Translations under genes and position numbers: made by a program
Assembly: GCA_016195585.1 (NCBI GenBank)
Contig: JACPZJ010000015.1
Location: 1-5,773, forward strand
DNA from: Nitrospirota bacterium
GTDB lineage: Bacteria > Nitrospirota > CAKKRA01 > 9FT-COMBO-42-15
Length of the DNA: 5,773 nucleotides
Direction: 5' to 3'
Shown here: one piece after another, positions 1 through 4,463 of the stretch
Layout of the letters: the number at the start of each line of letters is the position of its first letter
Position numbering within the stretch: the first letter of the stretch is position 1
Notes under the pieces: model-generated
Seen by the model: the letters and a program-made list of their open reading frames with translations, nothing else
Told to the model about the DNA's origin: nothing
Databases searched by the model: none

Positions 1-30
1 GAGAGGCGGCCCGGCGGGTCACCCCGAACA

Positions 31-50
31 GGGCGAACGGCCGTTCGCCC
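31..50. repeat. Perfect 20-bp GC-rich palindrome (REP/MITE-type end)
   Basis: The arm GGGCGAACGG is followed directly by its exact reverse complement, with no loop. The sequence continues into CTACAAA. Positions 1-53 are strongly GC-rich while the rest of the window is A/T-rich, so this stretch is compositionally foreign. Repeats of this 'gggcgaacggccg...' type, ending in CCCCTACA, recur in many draft bacterial genomes as dispersed elements; that is recollection, not a search. It lies about 30 bases before the first usable ATG of the TPR gene, and the reading frame runs through it without a stop. Confidence 0.75.
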
Positions 51-82
51 CTACAAAATCCATAATTATATACCTCATAATA

Positions 83-976
83 ATGTCAATTTGTCTTTTT
101 TTTGCTATTTCTATCCAAAAACAGATAGATACCCAAAAATCACTTCATAAAAAAGAGGGCATAGATATTATTGTGCCTTCGGGGCAATATATGAAGGTTG
201 CTGTGCTTGGCTATAATAATTTTATTGCTGACCTTTATTACCTTAAGGCGCACCAGTATGTCGGCACACAGGAAGTGCGCAAGGCTGATTTTCCGCAGCT
301 CTATCCAATAATTGATTTGGTAACAGACCTTGACCCAAAGTTTCTATCCCCGCATTTTTTTGGCGGTCTTGCCCTTTCATTGTCTGGTATGCATGTAGAC
401 GAGAGCATACTAATACTTAAGAAGGCATATAAGATGGATCCTAATGTCTGGCAGACAGGATTTTATTTGGGGTTTAATTATTGGTATTATTTGCAGGAGT
501 ATGACAGGGCTGTAGAATATACTTCTAAGGCAGCATCCCAGCCAGGGGCGCCGAGTTTTTTATCTGCCCTTGCAGCCAACCTTTATGCAGAATCAAAAAG
601 ACCTGATATGGCAATAGACTTTCTCAAAAATCTTAAAGAAACAACAAAGGATGAGGATGCAAAAAAGGATATTGATTTAAGGATAAAATTAGCAGAGGTT
701 ACAAGGGATGCGCAAATATTGGAGGATGCAATGGAGAGATTTAAAAAGAAATATAATAAAATGCCCGCCGCCCTTGATGATTTGGTAAAAAAAGGTATAA
801 TAGATAGTATTCCCATTGAGCCGAATGGGGGATACTACTATATAGATTCTAAAACAGGAGAAATAAAGAGCAGTAAAATAGAAGGGAGATTGAAGATACA
901 TGCCTTTTATATCCCTCCTGATGTCCAAAAGAAAGTGGAGGAGATAAAGAAGAACAGGGCGATGATAGGAGAGTAA
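83..976 (+). CDS. Membrane-anchored TPR protein with pseudopilin-like C-terminal domain; 5' end uncertain
   Basis: This is a 297-residue protein from the first in-frame ATG. Residues 2-11 are hydrophobic and are followed by QKQID. The frame is open from position 2, and the codons just upstream add more hydrophobic residues (IIIYLII at 62-82). The ATG therefore falls inside one membrane anchor and is probably not the native start; no Shine-Dalgarno precedes it. Helical TPR-like pairs cover about residues 44-61, 87-121, 123-157 and 159-188, with DP turns at 84-85 and 119-120. Residues 212-265 (LEDAMERF, YNKMPAALDDL, PNGGYYYIDSKTGE) resemble the soluble tail of GspG-type pseudopilins. I infer an extracytoplasmic scaffold or adaptor for the ABC exporter downstream. 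TPR-like is fairly sure, pseudopilin-like is moderate, and no specific function is recognised. Confidence 0.8.
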   Translation: MSICLFFAISIQKQIDTQKSLHKKEGIDIIVPSGQYMKVAVLGYNNFIADLYYLKAHQYVGTQEVRKADFPQLYPIIDLVTDLDPKFLSPHFFGGLALSLSGMHVDESILILKKAYKMDPNVWQTGFYLGFNYWYYLQEYDRAVEYTSKAASQPGAPSFLSALAANLYAESKRPDMAIDFLKNLKETTKDEDAKKDIDLRIKLAEVTRDAQILEDAMERFKKKYNKMPAALDDLVKKGIIDSIPIEPNGGYYYIDSKTGEIKSSKIEGRLKIHAFYIPPDVQKKVEEIKKNRAMIGE

Positions 977-977
977 A

Positions 978-1426
978 ATAAAATCAAAAATAAAAAATCA
1001 AAATGCAAAATGACAAATCAAAATTCAAAGATGATTTTAAAAGACGGGTTTACAGATTTGCTCTTGAAATAATCAAGTTGATTGATGAGCTGCCAAAAGA
1101 TAAGGCTTGTGATATCTTAGTAATCAATTATTGAGGAGCGCTACCAGCATTGGAGCTAATGTGGTTGAGGCCAAGTCGGCCAGTTCCAGAAAGGATTATA
1201 CAAATTTCTTTAATTACGCCTTGAAATCAGCGAATGAAACCAAGTTTTGGTTAGGGCTGCTGAGAGATTCAGGTAAAGCCGATAAAGAGAGGACAAATAA
1301 ACTTTTGTATGAAACAAATGAAATAGCTAACATATTGGCATCCAGTATTCTTACTTTAAAATGGAAAAAGTAATTTTACATTTTTATATGTAATTTTGAT
1401 TTTTGACCTTTGATTTTTGATTTATA
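978..1426 (+). mobile_element. Candidate insertion cassette: four-helix bundle gene between inverted A/T-rich repeats
   Basis: The motif AAATCAAAA occurs at 981-989, 995-1003 and 1015-1023. Its reverse complement TTTTGATTT occurs at 1394-1402 and 1415-1423, with a one-mismatch copy at 1408-1416. The outermost 11 bp (AAATCAAAAAT, 981-991) are perfectly inverted at 1413-1423. The triplet ATA flanks both sides (978-980 and 1424-1426), which could be a 3-bp target duplication but is weak in such A/T-rich DNA. Removing the segment brings the TPR stop close to the ATPase start, as in an ordinary operon. No transposase is present, so any movement would need help in trans. The inverted arrangement is seen directly; mobility is inferred. 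Confidence 0.5.
1003..1373 (+). pseudogene. Four-helix bundle protein (23S rRNA intervening-sequence protein family), frameshifted
   Basis: Starting at ATG 1003, the frame reads MQNDKSKFKDDFKRR, then ALEIIKLIDELPKDKACDILV, and hits TGA at 1132-1134. The family hallmark continues in the +2-shifted frame from 1125: QLLRSATSIGANVVEA, then SSRKDY, NYALKSANET, and a stop at 1371-1373. One extra base near 1122-1124 (GTAATCAA to GTAAATCAA) would join the halves as ...ILVNQLLRSATSIG... into a 123-residue protein, a normal length for the family. Members are found encoded in intervening sequences of 23S rRNA genes and, more often, as free-standing genes; their biochemical role is unclear to me. Here it is not in rRNA. 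A separate gene starting at TTG 1131 is unlikely because that would remove the first helix. It is either a genuine one-base deletion or a sequencing error. Confidence 0.85.
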
Positions 1427-1454
1427 GGGTTTATGCTCAAGATAGAAGAAAAAT

Positions 1455-1459
1455 GGAGG
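1455..1459 (+). promoter_or_regulatory. Ribosome binding site deciding the ABC ATPase start
   Basis: GGAGG sits directly before tandem GTG (1461) and ATG (1464) codons. The GTG would leave only one base of spacing, while the ATG leaves four, which is short but workable. ATG 1464 is therefore the better start; the choice changes the protein by one residue. Confidence 0.6.
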
Positions 1460-1463
1460 AGTG

Positions 1464-2381
1464 ATGATTGTCACTGAGAGCTTAAGTAAGGTCTTCAAGG
1501 TTGGTTTTTGGGGCAGGAGATTCCCTGCCTTAAATGATGTAAGCCTTGAGGTAAAGGAGGGGGAGATATTTGGCTTCTTAGGCCCGAATGGGGCTGGGAA
1601 GACAACCACAATAAAAATACTCCTCGGACTTATATACCCAACAGCCGGCAGGTTCTTTTTAATGGGCAAGGAAGGTAATAGTAATTCTGTAAAAAAGGGT
1701 ATAGGCTTTCTTCCAGAGAATCCATTCTTTTATGATTATCTTACAGGAAGGGAGTTCCTGAATCTCGTAGGACAGTTATACGGCTTAAACAGTGATGAAA
1801 GAATAAATAAGATGGACGAGCTTTTCGGCCTTGTGGGCTTAAAGGGCGCAGAGGACCTTCAATTGCGAAGGTATTCAAAAGGAATGGGGCAGAGGATCGG
1901 CATTGCACAGGCCATTATGAATAACCCAAGGCTTGTTATCCTTGATGAACCCATGTCCGGCCTTGATCCAATTGGCAGGAAAGAGATGCGGGATATAATC
2001 CTAAAATTGAAGGACGAGGGGAAGACAGTCTTCTTTTCAACCCACATACTTCCAGATGTAGAGATGATATGTGACAGGGTCGGGATTGTTGTTAAAGGGA
2101 AATTAAAGGCAATTGGAAAATTAGACGAGCTTGTTGGAGATACGCTTCATTCAGTAGAGATTACCGCAGGCGGGCTTTCAGCAGAGGCGCTAAAAAAGAT
2201 TGAAAAGGTTTCTGACAATATTATTAAAAGAGGCAAGAAGGTCCTGATTACAGCAAAGGACAATGAAATATCCAGCAATATTGTATCTTTAATTCAAAAG
2301 TCAAAAGGGGAGTTAGTTTCCCTTGTGCCTCAGAAAAGGTCATTGGAGGAGTATTTTATGGAGAAGGCAGAGAGTGAATAA
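1464..2381 (+). CDS. ABC transporter ATP-binding protein (ABC-2 type exporter)
   Basis: This 305-residue ATPase would power an ABC-2 exporter from the cytoplasmic face of the inner membrane. Walker A is GPNGAGKTT at residues 40-48. The Q-loop region reads FLPENPFFYDYLTGRE from about residue 82, with Glu at the usual Gln position; I recall this variant as common in this exporter subgroup. The signature is YSKGMGQR at 137-144, Walker B is LVILDEP with D161 and E162, the D-loop is SGLDP, and the switch histidine is H194 in FFSTHILPDVE. A C-terminal extension of about 90 residues, ending EEYFMEKAESE, is typical of CcmA/NatA-like exporter ATPases. The matching permease begins at 2910, beyond the inserted hicBA pair. 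The substrate cannot be told from sequence. The gene looks intact. Confidence 0.95.
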   Translation: MIVTESLSKVFKVGFWGRRFPALNDVSLEVKEGEIFGFLGPNGAGKTTTIKILLGLIYPTAGRFFLMGKEGNSNSVKKGIGFLPENPFFYDYLTGREFLNLVGQLYGLNSDERINKMDELFGLVGLKGAEDLQLRRYSKGMGQRIGIAQAIMNNPRLVILDEPMSGLDPIGRKEMRDIILKLKDEGKTVFFSTHILPDVEMICDRVGIVVKGKLKAIGKLDELVGDTLHSVEITAGGLSAEALKKIEKVSDNIIKRGKKVLITAKDNEISSNIVSLIQKSKGELVSLVPQKRSLEEYFMEKAESE

Positions 2382-2394
2382 GCAACTTTAAGCA

Positions 2395-2400
2395 AAGGAG
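2395..2400 (+). promoter_or_regulatory. Ribosome binding site of hicB
   Basis: AAGGAG is followed by GTG (2403) and ATG (2406). Spacing to the ATG is five bases, against two to the GTG, so ATG 2406 is preferred. The site lies in the 24-base gap after the ATPase stop, and may originally have served the permease before hicBA arrived (inference). Confidence 0.6.
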
Positions 2401-2405
2401 AAGTG

Positions 2406-2672
2406 ATGAACCCTATTGAGTACGATATAATTATATTTAAAGAGAATAAAACTTTTATTGCGTACTGCCCTGAATTGGATGTATCAAGTTGCGGAGAAAA
2501 CATTGAGCAGGCTAAAGAAAATCTTAAGACTACGGTTAGGCTTTTTTTAGAAGAGGCTGAAAAGATGGGAACATTAGAGGAGATACTGATTGAATCTGGC
2601 TATAAAAAAGATGAATCTGGTAAGTGGTTATCTCCAAAGATTGTTGCTACTGAAGTAGCTACTATGGTATAA
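2406..2672 (+). CDS. hicB: HicB-family antitoxin
   Basis: This 88-residue protein has the HicB partial RNase H-like fold. The opening strand is EYDIIIFKENKTFIAYCPELD (split about residues 5-25). It is followed by the conserved turn SSCGENIEQAKENLK and a long helix (TVRLFLEEAEKMG). In the family, HicB binds and neutralises the HicA mRNA interferase, and many members also repress their own promoter. This short form shows no obvious C-terminal helix-turn-helix or ribbon-helix-helix, so DNA binding may be weak or absent. It lies three bases before hicA, in antitoxin-first order, the reverse of the classical hicA-hicB order but common among short HicB types. No promoter of its own is evident in the 24-base gap upstream, so it may be transcribed with the ATPase. 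Confidence 0.88.
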   Translation: MNPIEYDIIIFKENKTFIAYCPELDVSSCGENIEQAKENLKTTVRLFLEEAEKMGTLEEILIESGYKKDESGKWLSPKIVATEVATMV

Positions 2673-2675
2673 AAG

Positions 2676-2906
2676 ATGCCGAGAATAATTCCACTGCCAG
2701 CAAGTCGTTTACGAAAGGTTTTTGAAAAAGCAGGTTTTAAGTGTGTACGCATAGAAGGCGACCATTTTGTTTATGTGAAACCAGGGATTTTAAGACCAAT
2801 TGTCATTCCTGATTGGAATGAAGTTCCTGTTTTTATTATTAAGAATAACCTGAGAACTGCTGGTATTACCAGAGAAGAATATTTTGCATTATTGAATGAG
2901 GTTTGA
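2676..2906 (+). CDS. hicA: HicA-family mRNA interferase toxin
   Basis: The 76-residue protein has the HicA double-stranded-RNA-binding-like fold. It begins with LPASRLRKVFEKAGFKCVR, then EGDHFVYVKPG with H30 at the position of the family's catalytic histidine. This is followed by a strand IVIPDW and the closing helices IIKNNLRTAGITREEYFALL. HicA toxins cleave mRNA and stop translation until bound by HicB. Length is normal for the family and all expected elements are visible, so it looks intact. The stop lies three bases before the permease ATG, and the permease's likely ribosome binding site falls inside the hicA 3' end, suggesting translational coupling. It could be a plain selfish stabilisation module. 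Confidence 0.88.
   Translation: MPRIIPLPASRLRKVFEKAGFKCVRIEGDHFVYVKPGILRPIVIPDWNEVPVFIIKNNLRTAGITREEYFALLNEV
2897..2901 (+). promoter_or_regulatory. Ribosome binding site of the permease, inside hicA
   Basis: TGAGG lies eight bases before ATG 2910 and overlaps the last codons of hicA. Its position means translation of the permease depends on sequence supplied by the toxin gene. Confidence 0.4.
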
Positions 2907-2909
2907 AAT

Positions 2910-3527
2910 ATGAAAGTCATGGCAATTGCAGTAAATACCTTTAAAGAGACAATAAGGGACAAGATATTATATAATCTGCTCTTTTTTGCCCTTTTAATGA
3001 TTGGAAGCTCTTATTTTTTAAGCGAGCTGAGTCTTACAGACCATCAAAAGATTATTGTGGATGTCGGGCTTGCAGGCATCTCCATCTTTGGCGTGTTAAT
3101 GGCTATTTTTATTGGAATAGGCCTTGTCTCAAAGGAGATTGAAAGAAAGAGCATATACACCATTATTGCAAAGCCTATTTCAAGGTATCAGTTTCTGCTT
3201 GGAAAATATTTTGGCCTTTTGATTACGCTTCTATTGAATATTTTTATTATGACCCTCGGCCAGACTATAATGATGTATCTTAATAAGGCATCTATAAACC
3301 TCATATTCTTTCAGGCGATTTTATTTATCTTTATGGAACTGGCATTTATTACTGCCATTGCCATATTATTTTCAACCTTTACCACCGCTACATTAAGCGC
3401 TATCCTTACACTCTTTCTATTTATAATAGGAGCCGTCCTATTTCTTTTTTGCTATCCTTTATGGCGTTTTATATATTTCTGCCATACTCACCCTCGCCAT
3501 TATTATATTCCAGAGAAGGGATTTTAA
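2910..3527 (+). CDS. ABC-2 type transporter permease, internally deleted with frameshifted C-terminus
   Basis: As read, the ORF gives 205 residues. It starts with the family-like VNTFKETIRDKILYNLLFF. Membrane segments follow at about 19-37, 52-73, 101-123, 132-152 and 160-180. The cytoplasmic motif SKEIERKSIYTIIAKPISRYQFLLGKY lies between segments two and three (split about residues 74-100). It would form the membrane channel for the ATPase at 1464. Family members are usually about 250-270 residues with a sixth helix. After G174 the frame turns into a tail rich in aromatic and polar residues (YPLWRF, CHTHPRHYY). The expected ending, with QRRDFK, is present in another frame. I infer loss of the loop between helices five and six, by deletion or misassembly. 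Function is doubtful as read. Confidence 0.85.
   Translation: MKVMAIAVNTFKETIRDKILYNLLFFALLMIGSSYFLSELSLTDHQKIIVDVGLAGISIFGVLMAIFIGIGLVSKEIERKSIYTIIAKPISRYQFLLGKYFGLLITLLLNIFIMTLGQTIMMYLNKASINLIFFQAILFIFMELAFITAIAILFSTFTTATLSAILTLFLFIIGAVLFLFCYPLWRFIYFCHTHPRHYYIPEKGF
3425..3442. repeat. Perfect inverted repeat at the permease deletion junction
   Basis: AATAGGA (3425-3431), loop GCCG, then TCCTATT (3436-3442) form a 7-bp hairpin. It lies exactly where the permease frame loses homology to its family, since in-frame G174 is 3429-3431. There is no following T-run, so it is not a standard terminator. It may mark the deletion endpoint. Confidence 0.6.
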
Positions 3528-3531
3528 GTAA
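3430..3531 (+). pseudogene. Out-of-frame remnant of the permease sixth membrane segment and C-terminus
   Basis: Shifted one base relative to the permease ORF, the DNA encodes 33 residues from 3430 (EPSYFFFAILYGVLY, then ISAILTLAIIIF) ending QRRDFK, with stop TAA at 3529-3531. A hydrophobic helix followed by a short basic tail of this kind is what ABC-2 permeases of this group normally end with. The frame is closed upstream by TAG at 3427-3429, so it is not translated from the permease start. It has no start codon of its own and shows that sequence is missing or shifted at about 3427-3436. Confidence 0.75.
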
Positions 3532-3542
3532 TCTATGATTAC
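3528..3542. repeat. Small inverted repeat after the permease stop
   Basis: GTAATC (3528-3533), three bases TAT, then GATTAC (3537-3542) form a perfect 6-bp inverted repeat just past the permease stop. It is A/T-rich with no T-run, so it is a weak terminator candidate; it could instead be an operator upstream of the next promoter. Chance is possible. Confidence 0.3.
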
Positions 3543-3565
3543 ACGAAATCAGTAATTTATTGATG

Positions 3566-3594
3566 TTGCAAAATGGCATTATATCTACTATAAT
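3566..3594 (+). promoter_or_regulatory. Sigma-70-type promoter of the Uma2-family gene
   Basis: The -35 hexamer is TTGCAA (3566-3571), the spacer is 17 bases and the -10 hexamer TATAAT (3589-3594) is a perfect match. Transcription would start near 3601, giving a leader of about 15 bases that begins almost at the AGAGG ribosome binding site (3603-3607). Confidence 0.7.
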
Positions 3595-3615
3595 ATATTT
3601 AAAGAGGATTAGAAA

Positions 3616-4170
3616 ATGCCAGCCACTGAACAGATAGATAAAAAAAAGACATATACCTATGAAGACTATGAGAGGCTTCCAGAGGGCGCTCCATATCAAC
3701 TTATAGGAGGGGAACTTATAATGGTGCCTTCACCCATTCCGTATCATCAGGATATTTTAAGGATACTGGGGCTTAAACTTGCAGCCTTTGTGGAAGAAAA
3801 AAGGCTTGGAAAGATATATTTCGCCCCCATAGATGTTTATTTCTCAGAGACTGATACATATCAGCCGGATATTATATTTATCTTAAAGGATAGATTCAAT
3901 ATCATTGGTGAAAAGAAGATTGAGGGTTCTCCAGACCTTATAATTGAAATCCTTTCTCCTGCAACTGCATACTATGATCTCAGGATAAAGAAGGAGATGT
4001 ATGAAAGAGGCGGTGTAAAGGAATATTGGATAGTTGACCCAATGCAAAAGACAATAGAGGTATTTATTAATAAAAATGGCAAATTTGAATCCCTCGGCAA
4101 TTTTAAGGATGTGGTAAAGTCAAGCCTTATTGAAGGATTTAATATAGCGGTAAGAGAGATTTTTAGATAA
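3616..4170 (+). CDS. Uma2-family (DUF820) putative restriction-type endonuclease
   Basis: This 184-residue protein belongs to the Uma2/DUF820 family, which has a PD-(D/E)XK nuclease fold. It opens with the family signature YTYEDYERLPEGAPYQLIGGE. Likely active-site residues are E33 (GGELIMVPSP), D85 in QPDIIFI, E111 in LIIEILSP and K125 or K126 after YYDLRI. The ending is also typical: ERGGVKEYWIVDP at 130-142 and a final segment LIEGFNIAVREIF. Length is normal and the frame is intact. Uma2 genes are abundant in cyanobacteria and other environmental bacteria, often in many copies. Their targets are not established, so the nuclease role is inferred from fold. AGAGG lies eight bases before the ATG. 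With its own promoter it appears to be a free-standing gene unrelated to the exporter. Confidence 0.93.
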   Translation: MPATEQIDKKKTYTYEDYERLPEGAPYQLIGGELIMVPSPIPYHQDILRILGLKLAAFVEEKRLGKIYFAPIDVYFSETDTYQPDIIFILKDRFNIIGEKKIEGSPDLIIEILSPATAYYDLRIKKEMYERGGVKEYWIVDPMQKTIEVFINKNGKFESLGNFKDVVKSSLIEGFNIAVREIFR

Positions 4171-4295
4171 TCAATTTTACTATCAGGCTGTTGAAAAACT
4201 CGGATTGCCGTCATTGCGAACGAAGTGAAGCGATCTCGTTTCTATGTAAATCAATAAGTTATAGATTGCGGAGCCTGTTCCGAGCCTGTTTTGAG

Positions 4296-4327
4296 ATTGC
4301 TTCGGCTGACTTTGTCAGCCTCGCAAT
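4296..4327. repeat. Long hairpin inside the MITE-like element
   Basis: The inner stem is GGCTGAC (4304-4310), loop TTT, GTCAGCC (4314-4320). An outer stem, ATTGC (4296-4300) with GCAAT (4323-4327), closes it across a small asymmetric bulge. It is likely structural within the repeat; no T-run follows. Confidence 0.65.
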
Positions 4328-4333
4328 GACAGG

Positions 4334-4352
4334 CGAGGAATCTCGCTCCTCG
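4334..4352. repeat. Second short hairpin inside the MITE-like element
   Basis: CGAGGA (4334-4339) pairs with TCCTCG (4347-4352) across a seven-base loop. It overlaps the inner inverted repeat copy at 4350-4359, so alternative foldings compete here. Confidence 0.5.
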
Positions 4353-4427
4353 CAATGACATGAATGGGCTTTTTCAACAATCTGCTAAGCTGAAAGCAAC
4401 CTATAGGCTGCTGGTCTGCTGCCTTCC

Positions 4428-4456
4428 TTGAAGAATTTTCCTACCTGTGTTATTAT
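4428..4456 (+). promoter_or_regulatory. Candidate promoter of the flippase gene, giving a leaderless mRNA
   Basis: TTGAAG (4428-4433) and TATTAT (4451-4456) are separated by 17 bases. The expected start of transcription, about seven bases past the -10 box, coincides with the ATG at 4464. No Shine-Dalgarno motif exists upstream of that ATG, which fits leaderless translation. Confidence 0.45.
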
Positions 4457-4463
4457 TAAAATA

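Larger units (their letters stand above)
4184..4384. mobile_element. MITE-like element of about 200 bp with imperfect terminal inverted repeats
   Basis: The left end CAGGCTGTTGAAAAA (4184-4198) matches the reverse complement of 4370-4384 at 13 of 15 positions, including a perfect 10-bp core TGTTGAAAAA. A second inverted pair lies just inside: GTCATTGCGA at 4210-4219 against TCGCAATGAC at 4350-4359, spaced 11 and 10 bases from the outer pair. A further TCGCAATGAC copy is at 4321-4330. The inside has hairpins at 4296-4327 and 4334-4352, and a 9-bp direct repeat GAGCCTGTT at 4271-4279 and 4282-4290. There is no coding capacity. No clear target duplication is seen; CTA occurs at 4180-4182 and 4385-4387 but one base off the left end. 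It fills most of the 4171-4463 gap. Confidence 0.7.

Noticed and set aside
583..928. Antisense ORFs of 77 and 79 residues (583-816 and 689-928, - strand)
   Set aside because: They lie fully opposite the TPR gene, have low-complexity Ser/Phe-rich translations, no ribosome binding sites and no recognisable domain.
1131..1373. Independent 80-residue gene starting at TTG 1131
   Set aside because: It would begin inside the conserved RSATSIG region of the four-helix bundle family, and the missing first helix is encoded directly upstream in another frame.
1403..1428. Promoter for the ATPase (TTGACC with TATAGG)
   Set aside because: The spacer is only 14 bases, too short for a normal sigma-70 promoter in this A/T-rich repeat.
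1376..1669. Antisense ORF of 97 residues
   Set aside because: It covers the A/T repeat and the Walker A region of the ATPase on the opposite strand; its sequence is a mirror of conserved coding DNA.
1859..2047. Antisense ORF of 62 residues
   Set aside because: It is a shadow of the ATPase signature and Walker B region with no start signal or domain.
2771..2962. Antisense ORF of 63 residues across hicA and the permease start
   Set aside because: It spans the junction of two well-supported genes on the other strand and shows no domain.
3469..3699. Antisense ORF of 76 residues over the promoter and start of the Uma2 gene
   Set aside because: It conflicts with a strong + strand promoter and a clear gene; its translation has no family features.
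3972..4214. Antisense ORF of 80 residues over the Uma2 3' end and MITE left end
   Set aside because: It runs opposite conserved Uma2 sequence and its start lies in a repeat end.
4296..4327. Rho-independent terminator for the Uma2 gene
   Set aside because: The stem is stable but no T-run follows, and it lies about 125 bases past the stop inside a repeat element.
4200..4380. CRISPR array
   Set aside because: The repeated units are inverted, unevenly spaced and too few; there are no regular direct repeats with unique spacers and no cas genes.
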